A stretch of 64,000 nucleotides of DNA from Salminus brasiliensis (taxonomy: Eukaryota; Chordata; Actinopteri; Characiformes; Bryconidae): contig NC_132880.1 in NCBI RefSeq assembly GCF_030463535.1, positions 41,421,842-41,485,841 of the forward strand. The letters run 5' to 3'. Positions within the stretch are counted from its first letter, which is position 1; each line of letters begins with the position of its first letter. Positions 48,460 to 58,100 of this stretch are shown in pieces. The translations under genes were made by a program, and so were the position numbers. Below the pieces are notes generated by a model. It worked only from the letters and a program-made list of their open reading frames with translations. It was not told the DNA's origin and searched no databases.

Positions 48460-51109
48460 TTTATGGCACAGGATATGTCAAGTCTGATGCATACAATCTA
48501 TGAGGTGGTGGAGGCCTCAGTCAAACAGTCTGCACTGAGCAACAGCAAAACACTGCGGGTCAAACTGACTGTCACACCCTCATCTAGTGGCAACCGGAGA
48601 GGTGAGTTTTACACACACCCCCTTGTTACTTTCTTTGTTTCTTTCTGTGTATTCAAATGGGCTGTGAGTAGCATATTGAACTATTAGAAGAATAGTTAAA
48701 AAAAGAAAAATTGGTAAATTATAAAAAAGTACATCAGATAGGAGTTTGCTGGTCACCCCAGAATCCTATATGGTACCTTAGGCTCTGAGGTGGCTGACCT
48801 CTGCTTTGGGTCTGTGTACTCACTGCCCCTATGTCACTAGGGTGTGAGTGTGTGTGTTCATTGCCACGGATTAAATGCAGAGGGTAAATTCCATGGTATT
48901 GCTGTTTAGTGGTTATAAAGGATGATCCTAATCTCATCTCTGTAAATGATCTTCCACACTTATGGTATTCTAGGTTGAATGGCCTTCTTGGAGGTTAAAT
49001 GCTATCTCAAGGATTGATTAGGACTTTTCTTATTCAAAATATAATGTAATGTTACGGCTGCCATTCCTCCAGTGAAACATGGATCTTCCTACTAGAAATA
49101 GCTGGGTATCATGATTATCCTAATTAACTCTTGGAGGTTAAATGCTACAACACTTATTCCATGGGTTAATTTAATATTTAGAATGCTGGGAAACACTTGT
49201 ATTATAACACAATATTGTATTGCATTATTTATTTGTATTAATTCTCATGTATTTATTTATTTTAAATGTAATATATTTAAAAAAAAGTCTGAATCTCTCT
49301 GTTTCCAAATGGTACTGAATACATAAAGAACGTTATTAAGTATTGACCTGGCTAACCTCTAAACCCCTGTCAGATCGAGATGCTGGGCTTTTTCTGAACA
49401 AGCGGGAGCAGATGGAAGAGACCCACTCACCACACATCAGGTCAGTACATCATTTCACGAACATGCGTGAGGCATGTTCTGCATGAATGAGTGGCAGGAA
49501 TGAAGAACAGAGAGTAACAGAAGAAAGCTATGTAGTAGAACTGGTTATAGTTAACATCAGGGAGCATCAGAAATGGGATATATAAAAAATTAATAATTAA
49601 TTAATAATAATTTAAATATATTTACATTATATACTAACTGTATTTTGCTCTGTAACACATTAATGAAATGCTAAAAGGGCTTTTTTTTTCAGTAAAAGTG
49701 GTAGAGTATGTGGTATTAAACAGGTTTAGGTATTTTTGTACATGGTTTAAGTGAATTAAGTGTGATACACTGCACTACAGCCATGTGATATAAACCCTTT
49801 AAATCTCTGAAGTAAACCAAACCCAAAGTGGCTTAAAGTTAGCATATTTTTCAAATGAACAAATGTTATAATCCATTGCCTACTTATTTGATGCTGCCGA
49901 AAGTTGCTGATCGGGTGGTGTAGTATGTTAGTGTGTAAATATGATTACTCTATTTTTTTTATCCTGACAGGGGACAGGGGAGTTCAGATCCTGTAGTCAG
50001 TTCAGAGAAGAAACTTTACCGTGTGGATGAAAACACTGAGCGCAGAAACCACTATTTAGACCTGGCTGGGATCGAGAACTACACTTCCAGATTTGAAGCA
50101 GGTACCAGAATTCCCTACACCATCATCTAGCCTACAGCAGGTTGAGTAGAAACAGAAATATTAATAGTGCTTGGTATGCACATCACAGAGGAAACTAAAC
50201 GTTTAAAAATATTTTAAATCTCAGAGAGATAGGCAAACAAATTTGTTTGACTAAGGTTTGACTAAACATCTGCAGCTGTAGTGCACATTCCATGCCATGA
50301 AATACTGCATTTGTAAAATAAAAACACCTTGATTTAGTTATAAACATTGTCAATATCTTTCTGTTTACCATATATAGCACCTTCTATTCGCAATTAGGTT
50401 ATAGGAAGTGTTTTAGCCTGTACTGCTTTTTTAAAAATTAGCTTATGCAAATTATTATTGCATCCATTAATCGTTTCTTAAAAACATAAACAAAAAAAGC
50501 ATAAAAAAAATCCATGCATCCATAACTTTACCCTTTAGTGTGTATATGCATGTACTTAAACTACTGGAACTTAGAAAAGATATGTAGGAGCCTTTTTTGG
50601 ACACCTCCTGTCTTATTGCAGATAACGCTATTCAGTCTCCGGTAGAGGAGCAGAATCAGGATAGTCTGAACCACGGGGTCCGATCTGCTCACCATCGCCG
50701 TCCACAGCCTGACAGCAGCAGCCCAGGAAAGTCCAGCGGCCGCGGAATCTCCTTTCTCAAGTCTCTCCGAAGCCGCAGTAAGTCCATGGGGGCCAGTGGA
50801 GGCACTGGTAAACCCAGCAGGCTTCATGGGCATCATCCAGTCAGCTGGTGCAGCCCCCCTCAGCAACAGCAGCAGCAGCCGCCGCAACAGCAGCCCCAGC
50901 CTCAACAGTACAGCCACAGTAAGCGAGTCCGTGCCAGGCAGAGAGAAGTTCTGTCACCTTCCGTAGCTCACCCTAACCTGGACTGGGATTTACAGCCAGG
51001 ATCGGGTGCTACTCCTGCAGGGTTTGTGCCTGTAGCTCAGAGGCATGAGCACCATCACCTCCATGAACATCATCATCATCACCATCACCACCACTACTAC
51101 TCCTCCTGA
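37068..51109 (+). CDS. nkd2: Naked cuticle homolog, NKD2-like Dishevelled-binding Wnt antagonist
   Basis: Ten coding exons, 37068-37092, 37222-37248, 37336-37400, 47873-47933, 48060-48151, 48252-48347, 48472-48601, 49374-49440, 49971-50101 and 50622-51109, join to 393 codons plus TGA. The start MGTLQSKH has Gly2 for N-myristoylation, followed by CKRRESPEG as in vertebrate Nkd proteins. One EF-hand has its loop at about residues 112-123 (DFDNSGRVTKED), within the Dishevelled-binding region. The conserved ERRNHYLDLAGIENYTS block is in exon 9. The last exon carries a Q-rich tract and the typical His-rich C-terminal tail. Nkd proteins bind Dishevelled and dampen canonical Wnt signalling, and are often Wnt-induced. 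The very short first exons rest on splice sites plus family match. Assignment to nkd2 (a, b or another fish paralogue) rests on LQSKH and the lrrc14b neighbour; nkd1 is less likely. Confidence 0.93.
37877..37918. repeat. (CA)n microsatellite
   Basis: CA dinucleotide run with a few CACT interruptions. Confidence 0.85.
39340..39657 (+). mobile_element. Tc1-like MITE, full-length copy
   Basis: The left end 'tatggacaaaagtattggga' and 'cacctgctcattcattgttt' and the right end 'agaaggggtgtccacaaacg' and 'tttggacatatagtgta' are imperfect terminal inverted repeats. The left end matches that of the Tc1-like transposase fragment at 15178. Related copies lie at 4322, 17500, 52415, 56115 and 57641. Confidence 0.7.
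39862..39937. repeat. (TC)n microsatellite
   Basis: About 75 bp of nearly pure TC dinucleotides. Confidence 0.95.
43306..43455. repeat. (AAT)n / (ATT)n microsatellites
   Basis: An ATA/AAT run at 43306-43339 and an ATT run at 43431-43455, separated by AT-rich sequence. The two runs are complementary and could pair. Confidence 0.85.
43614..43732. repeat. Minisatellite of CTGT/CTGC and CTAT tetranucleotides
   Basis: Two exact 28-bp units, 43625-43652 and 43653-43680, are followed by CTAT/CTAC tetranucleotide repeats. Confidence 0.85.
45285..45722 (+). mobile_element. Internally deleted Tc1-like transposon, second copy
   Basis: 'ggatatattaggcagcaagt' is followed by 'tggctagacgactgggc', then a frame with SSYQKCCKEGQPVHWRQGYG, which matches the transposase DNA-binding region of the same Tc1-like family as 19643-20237. 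It jumps directly to the 3' part ('caggccaccttcagaggtct') and ends with 'gtggttttaatgttgtggct'. Most of the catalytic region is missing. Confidence 0.7.
46262..46760 (-). mobile_element. Tc1/mariner relic, 3' half of transposase
   Basis: On the minus strand the DNA reads through a broken version of the Tc1 catalytic C-terminal half, with recognisable pieces such as GCTLALTVPQP near 46650, 'NLWI', and the end 'ggtgttactaagtactgacc' near 46470. The outer end 'acaaatctgggcacct' near 46275 fits the terminal repeat. Frameshifts and small deletions make it inactive. Confidence 0.7.
48420..48457. repeat. (GT)n microsatellite next to nkd2-like exon 7
   Basis: About 18 GT units ending 14 bp before the exon 7 acceptor at 48470-48471. 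Confidence 0.95.
48765..48900 (+). repeat. SINE-like fragment
   Basis: 'ctctgctttgggtctgtgta', 'ctcactgcccctatgtcact' and 'ttgccacggattaaatgcag' resemble the TG-rich 3' part of the repeats at 2485 and 52195. It lies in nkd2-like intron 7. Confidence 0.45.
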
Positions 51110-52080
51110 CTGCATTCTCTCCTAGAGGGGGAAATCAATAGAAATCGGAGTGTTTTGAGGCTGATCTGTACAAACATTTGGGACACTTTTTTTTCCAAAA
51201 TCCCACCCAGGATCAGCTTCTCCTCAATGTTAAAAAGGGACAGTATTCTCCCCATGTGAAGGAATTATAAGGTTTGTGAACTTCATAAATCTATGCAAGC
51301 GTTGGTGCTCAAAGTGTGTAAATGCATTATGAATATCCTGCTAATAGAAAACTCTATTTCACTTTCCTCTCTGTGTTCAGAAAGTCGAGTAGTTTCTGAT
51401 GAATCCCGTAACGAGAATGTAACGTCTTAGATTGGTGATCCTGCTCTTGGAGATCTATCATTCTGCAGAATTTACCTTCAAGCCCAATTGACCCCATCTA
51501 ACCCCTAAACGAATGTCTTCAGAATGCCTGTTTAGCTGAATGAGTGTGTTCGGCTAGGTTTGGAGGTGAATCTTGCATGAAAGTAGGTCTTCAGAAGTAG
51601 GGTTGATGACCATGAAAAGTTGTCATTGTGAGACCGCTATGTTCAAGTCAAAGATGCCCAACAGACTGATAATATTTTCCTCAGGATTTCTATATAAATA
51701 ACCACTCATTTTATACAATATATGTTATGTCTCTTGTATGTTGAAAATTTGCTGCATTTGAGCATTAAAAGTATATTACAGTATTTATAACACTGACTGG
51801 GTTGTGTAATGTTTATGTAAATGACTTATTTTTCTAAGAAACCTTTCTGTGAACTTTTTCTGATAATTTTCCCCAGATTTTGGGTTACATTTATAGTATT
51901 CAATATGGGTCATCTCAAATATACCTAAATAACAGAATATTTAATAATAACATTTCATATTTTTGTAAATATTAATATTTACTGTTATTTACTGAATAAT
52001 AACACAAAGGTCAAGCTGTTGAATATGTCCAAACTGCAGATTGTTACAGGAAATTGGTATTTTGAGCTGGTCATTGGTGC
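51110..52080 (+). other. nkd2-like 3' UTR
   Basis: The sequence following the TGA is non-coding and AT-rich. A polyadenylation signal ATTAAA lies at 51764-51769 with a GT-rich stretch after it, giving a 3' UTR of about 670 nt. Confidence 0.55.
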
Positions 52081-52103
52081 TCTAATGCCTAATATCTCAC
52101 AAT

Positions 52104-52176
52104 ACAAAGCTAGCTCAGTCGGTAGACTATCACACTTTTAATCTGGGGGTCCAGGGTTCATGTGCCTGTTCGGGTG
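52104..52176 (+). pseudogene. tRNA-Lys(TTT) pseudogene
   Basis: The D arm ('tagctcagtcggtag'), anticodon arm with TTT in 'acttttaatc', variable loop, T arm ('ggtccagggttca') and the 3' acceptor half ('cctgttcgggtg') follow eukaryotic tRNA-Lys(TTT) closely. The 5' acceptor strand ('acaaagc') no longer pairs with the 3' strand, and there are changes in the D and anticodon stems, so it is unlikely to work. Confidence 0.7.
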
Positions 52177-52194
52177 TCCAAGCAACTTGTTTAG

Positions 52195-52415
52195 GGGATG
52201 TGGTAGTGCTCAGTAGTTAGAGCACTGGGTTGTCTATGACAGGGGATGTGGGTTTCAATAGCTGGGCTTAGCAAGCTGCCTTGAGCAAGGCCCCTAACAA
52301 TCTCTGCTCCCTGGGTGCTTCAGCAATGGCTGCCCACCACTCTTGGCATGTGTGCTCACTGTGTGTTTGCTCACTAGTGTGCATGTGTGTGCTCACTGCA
52401 TGGATGGGTTCAAGG
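52195..52415 (+). repeat. SINE-like repeat
   Basis: 'tagttagagcactgggttgt' and 'gatgtgggtttcaatagctg' resemble a tRNA-type A and B box pair. They are followed by 'agcaagctgcc', 'ttgagcaaggccc' and 'gctcact' repeats shared with 2485-2670. It lies directly after the tRNA-Lys pseudogene. Confidence 0.6.
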
Positions 52416-52830
52416 TGTCTAGTTCCTGTAGAGAAGTAATGCCAAGTATTGCCAAGGGCTCTGTGGGGCAGATAAACATGAACCTGTTGGGACTGCGCCT
52501 AATTCCAGGTGTGGTCTAGAGGGATTCAAAGCCCCCAGCTGAGCTGTGGAGTACTGGACTGAACTGTGCTCTCTGGAATGATGGTCCATCCAATACTTTT
52601 AGGATGAGTTGGGGATGAGGTGTGGTGATGATCATCCAACTTCCTGACCTCACTAATGCTCTTGTCGCTGAATGTAGATAATTACAGCAGTGCTCCTCCA
52701 AAATCCAGTAGAAAGCATTCCCTGGACAGTGCAGACAGTTACTCAGCTCAACTCTTTTTAATACCCTTGATTTCGGAAGAAACAATGAATGACCGGGTGT
52801 CCCAATACTTTTGTCCAATACTTTTGACTC
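52416..52830 (-). mobile_element. Tc1-like MITE copy, one end degenerate
   Basis: 'gtagagaagtaatgcc', 'gtgctctctggaatgatggt', 'ccctggacagtgcagacagt' and the end 'tcccaatacttttgtcc' match 56115-56510 in the same orientation. The left terminal repeat is not clear. An extra segment near 52620-52670 is absent from the other copy. Confidence 0.65.
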
Positions 52831-54455
52831 CCTTCTTTTGGGACAGGCTTTCTGTTGGCAGTGCTATCAAAAGCGGCCCACGTTTGAACCGTCCTATACA
52901 GGTAGGAGTGTTAGGAGTCTTAGGATTTTGCATGAAAGCTCCCTATCACCCACTGACTGAGTAAACCCATTCATTTTGTACTCGGCAGCGCCCTCTAGTG
53001 TTTGGCGAACCTAAGCACATTATCAAGCGCTAGTTCTCCTCAGTGGAAGTTCAATACCGGGATTTATAAACAGATGAAAATAGGTAAACGTGGATATTTA
53101 AAAAAATTATATGATTATATTTGGCATTATATATATGCCATGTTATTCATGACATTTTTTTCTTACAGATTTGACAATAAACGAATACACTAAAACTCAA
53201 TGCATTTAAATTGACCTTAATATAGTACCATTTCACCTAGTAAATTCAGTAAAAACAAGATAGCATATTTGCTAAGCTCAGTTAATAATTAATAATCCTT
53301 TAATAAAACAGTAACCAAATCAAAGTTACAATTATTACAATTTATAACTATAAAGTGGCTCAGTCCAGTCAGTCTTCTCATGCTTTAGCAGGAGCTGCAG
53401 CTGTTTGCTGTCTAATAAACATGGGTTTTTATACTAGATAAGCATTTTCTAAAATGTCCTAAATAAAGTTCATGTACCTATTAAGCACACATCCCTATTT
53501 GAGCTCAAATTACTTAACTAAAAAAATACACTAAAAAGTTGATATTGATATGATAAACAAATAATGTGTTTTTACTACTTAATTCATTTGGTTTAAACCA
53601 ATCAGGTAACTATGCACTAAGACATGGCTAACCATTCTGTTCATGGTTAATTAATGGTTAATAGTTGTAGATTGGTCTCATTTTTTTAAACAATTCAATT
53701 CATTATTGTAAGGTTAAAGCTTAAAAGGTGCAGAACTCTAAGGATCAAGCCAGTGTTACATCAACAAGAAAAAATATAATTTAATAGACATTATCAATAT
53801 TGATTGTTCATATTAGGGAAATGTACTATTTATGTCATATAATATATTACTCAGAATTTATATTTTTTTAAACAAAATTTTCTGCTGCTCCAGTGAACCT
53901 CAGTTTTCACCCTTTGAGCTCATTTACATTACATGTCCATGTAAATATTTCACAAATAGACTTTAAACATTCACTCAGTTACTTTTTAAATTAGAAAAAA
54001 AAAAAAAATAAAATACTAATGAAATATTTTCACAGCCTTGAGATGAGAAATCTAGAGCAGAATACATGTAATAAATGTAATAATGGGATATATAATTAGC
54101 CTATTACAGAGAGTGAACAGTGGGGCAAAAGCACCAAATTCCCCTTCAAATATAATGACATATACAATGTGCAGAAAAGGTAGAAATCCTCACAAATTTG
54201 AAACATGCAATCACCAGTAACTTTAAAATCATCTGATGTTTAATTTTTAATTAATAAAAGCACTTTCCCCACAAACTCACCTTGTTAAATATCCATAGCC
54301 AACCATTTGGGTAATACTACATCACACTCTGCTGTCAGTGAAATAATGAACAAAGCCATTTAATGGCTCTGTTGCAAGATTGTAGTGGCTTGGTGTGTGT
54401 AATTGGTTCTTTCCCTTCAAATAAATCATTTTTCAATGGTTTCTATTTATATATT

Positions 54456-54509
<54 letters not shown>

Positions 54510-54910
54510 TTTTCTTTTAAATCAGTATTTTCTAAAAATGTCTTAATGTAGATTTTGGTGAGCTTAATAGGTACATTGCCCTAGATGTCAATCTTGCCAA
54601 GCATATATTACCACTAATATTCTTGACTGTTTCAAATCCTTGTGTTTTCCCTTACATCTGCCAATGCTGCCAACCTAGTGGTTTAACAACTGCACTGCAT
54701 CTGCATTCCATTACTTGTCCCCTAAGTAGTGCTGCATTGCATTTACACCATTTGTATGTCAATAACATAAAGGTCCGAAAAGAATAGCTGGTCATTTTGT
54801 ATGGGTAGGGATGTAAGAGTGGTTGTTAATGACCATCCTGTCCAAAAGCTACGTGTTCGTCGAAAGTTTCAAATAGAACTTCTGCCTACGAGCCAGGTCC
54901 TGCCTGAGGC
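52831..54910. other. nkd2-lrrc14b intergenic DNA
   Basis: AT-rich, with a (TA)n tract at about 54455-54507. No gene is supported. Confidence 0.6.
54455..54507. repeat. (TA)n microsatellite
   Basis: About 24 TA dinucleotides. Confidence 0.9.
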
Positions 54911-54917
54911 CATGAGA

Positions 54918-54936
54918 CAGCTGCTTCTAAAAATAA
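54918..54936 (+). promoter_or_regulatory. E-box plus MEF2 site upstream of lrrc14b
   Basis: CAGCTG (54918-54923) and CTAAAAATAA (54927-54936) stand 3 bp apart. They match the MyoD-type E-box and the MEF2 consensus. They lie about 180 bp upstream of the lrrc14b ATG. LRRC14B is known to me as a heart and skeletal muscle gene, so the pair fits, but factor binding is inferred. Confidence 0.5.
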
Positions 54937-55112
54937 CCCCCCTCTCAACTACCACCTCCTCACTCACACTCCAGCACACAAATCCCCACATCCCATGCAC
55001 ACACACATGCCGGCACGACGAAAGGTGAAAAAACAACTTCCAATAACTTTGCCAAAGGGCTGACACCATTCAGAAGAACTAAGGTAGAGCTCAAGAGTGG
55101 CTGATCAGAAGC

Positions 55113-58100
55113 ATGAAGAGCTTGAAGTTCTTGGCAGCTGAAGGCTTTGTTCGGAGTGGCCCAAATGCTGGTAAGAACCTCAGCAGTCTGTCCTACAACC
55201 TATACCCAATACTGTTCAAAGCCAGCTACCTGCAGGAGGCATCGGAGGTGCTCCATGACCTGGTTGAGTTGTGGCCTCTTACGGAGCTCAACCTGCGCAG
55301 GCTGTTGGGCAGAACGCCGGACTGCCAGGTTGATCTGACCTCCCGCACCTGCAGGCTCTGTCTCACAGCCGTGCTGATTGGTTTAAGGGACTACATCATC
55401 CATGAGGCGACAACATACGCCAAAGTCCTGCGTGTGGTAGATCTGACGGGCCTGCAGGACACAGAGCACCAGGTCTGCCCCTGCGGACGCACACTGGGCC
55501 GCTGGGGCCGCACTGACCTGCTCACTCGAATGTGCTACGAGACCCTAGTGGCCATGCAGGCTGGACAGTCAGCTCCATCTGCCTTTGAGTTGGAGGTGGA
55601 CGTCCTGATTGATGCTTTTGTCACGGGGCGAAACTATGAAGTGGTGGCCCAGGCCTTGATTCTGTTAAGGCACTGTCCACTCAAATTGCGCTGTGTGAGT
55701 CTGCGCATAGATTCACTGCCTCTCAAAAACCTCTTCTACCTGCTGCGGCTTGCCGAGCCCAAGGGTCTGAGGAAGCTGGAGGTGGTGCACAACGTACGCC
55801 TGGAGGCTCCACACCTGGAGGTGATGTTCTCGCAGCTGCAGTTCCCTCAGCTGCGCTCGCTCACTCTGCCAGCACAGGCGCTGAATGTGCGCAGGCTGGG
55901 CCCAGATGATCAGGGCCTGCTGGGGGTGCTGGGAGAGCTGATGAGCAAGATGGAGGAGCTAAGGGAGCTCTACCTGGGCTTCTCCACACTCACAGGACAT
56001 CTGCGCAGACTGCTGAGGTGAGAAGCCACTGTCTGTTTAAGACTTTCAAACCTTAATATTGATCATTTAATGCATAATCAAATGGGTTAGGTTGGGTTGG
56101 GCTGGAACTGAACTTACACTACATGTCCAAATTTCTGTGGAAACCCCTTCACTGGATGCTACTGTTGACACAGATGTGCAAATGCACACACAGCTTGTCT
56201 AGTCCCTGTAGAGAAGAATTGCCAATAGAACAGGACACTATTGGCACCATGCCTAATGCAAGGAGTGCGCGAGAGGGGTATAAAGCCCCTCAGTATTGAG
56301 CTGGGGAGTAGTGGAACTGTGCTCTCTGGAATGATGGTTGGTGCTCCGTCCAATACTTTTGGGATGAGTTGGGGATGCAATTAAATCCTTACAGCAGTGC
56401 TCCTCCAAAATCTAATAGAAAGCCTTCCCTGGACAGTACAGACAGTTACTCAGACCCTTGATTTTAAGAAACAACGAATTAGCAGGTGTCCCAATACTTT
56501 CGATCATACATCTTTGATCTACACCTTTTCAGTAATCATTCATGTAAGGAGTATCCCTGTCCCATGTGGCACAGTGGTCCTGCAGAGCACATGTGTGCAT
56601 GCATTTAAAAATGGCAAGGGTCAAATTCTCATTTTCATAAACAGGTGATCACAAGCACCTTATATATGCCCTTATAGCGGCCTTTGACAAGGACCACATC
56701 GATGCAGGCTCAGCAGCAGCCTCTTACCCAGAATTCCTTGACATACTGGCAAGGACAGAGTTTGGGATGTGCTGGAGAGACAGATATTCACCCAGATTTC
56801 TTCCTTGTACCCTACAGCCAACTCAAATGTGAACTGAAGGCCTGCAGGTGCTCCATTTGGGTCAGGGCACATGTGTGACTCTAAATGACCCCTCTTATTG
56901 GCACAGCAAAGTCTTTTCACCTCAGCAACGACCTTCCGTGGGAATACTCTCTCTCTCTAAATATCTGGGACCTAAATAGTTAATTTGAGCAATCCCTCAT
57001 GCAGAGAATAAAAACTATACAACTTCTGTTTACAGGGAGAAACCTCAAAAGCACCCACACTCAAAAGAGGACCTCTAGGGTCACAAACAAACATAGAATA
57101 GACTCATCTTACATATTTAAAAAGTGCCTGTATTCATTAATTACTAGAGACTATTCCATAATATATAAATTAGCAAAGAAATATCTATATGAACCAAGAG
57201 GGGTCCAATCACTCCCTTCAAAGCAGAAAATGCACTAGCCTAACCACAGGCTTTGACTCCTTGATTGTTTAAGTGGCACAGGACCACAGTGTGTTTGTTT
57301 TGCCTAGCTGCTGAAATGCAGACAGCTGCTCCATGCCAAAGCAACAAATAGGCCACACCATGTCCCTGGCAGCCAGGCAAAGTCAGTGTGCAGATGGCTG
57401 ATCAGCTGAGTGTGGTAAAAAAGGTTCTTAAATATATAGTACTGTGCAAAAATGTAGACACATGTAAATTAGAACTAAAAATCTCCTGATCTGGGCAGTG
57501 TTCATTTAAAATGACTACACATAGTGTTAAAACATCTCGAAAGCGTCTAGTGATTTATTGTTATGTATGGTTATATAGTTAATTTGGTAAATCAGTGCTT
57601 AAATCCGTGCAAGCTGCGTTCTTCAGACTAGCTCACAAGATACACTATATGGACAAAAGTATTGGGTCACCTGCTCATTCATTGTTTTATTTCTGAAATC
57701 ACGGGAATTAAAAAGAGTTTATCCTGCTTTTGTTGGGAGGAACTGTCTACTGTGCAGGGATGACTATCTACTGTAATATGGAGTATTGCTGTGAAGATTT
57801 GATTGCACTCAGAGAGCACAGTTCCACTACTCCACAGCTCAACCCTGGGGGGCTTTACACAGCTCTAGCCCACACCTGGCAATAGGTTTATATTTATCTG
57901 CTCCAGAGAGTCCTATTCTATTAGCCGTACTTTTCTACAAGGACTAGACAAGCTATGTGTGTGCATTTGCACATCATTTTTATATACTTCTCTAGAAGAA
58001 GAAAAAAGGCATAATTGAACTGATCTAAGGTCATGTTTTAGCAAAGCATCTGCTAATTCCCCTAATTTTATTAACTGTCATATATGTATATATTTGGACT

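Noticed and set aside
55147-55338. Second frame inside lrrc14b exon 1
   Set aside because: It overlaps the clearly conserved LRRC14B frame and has no family resemblance.
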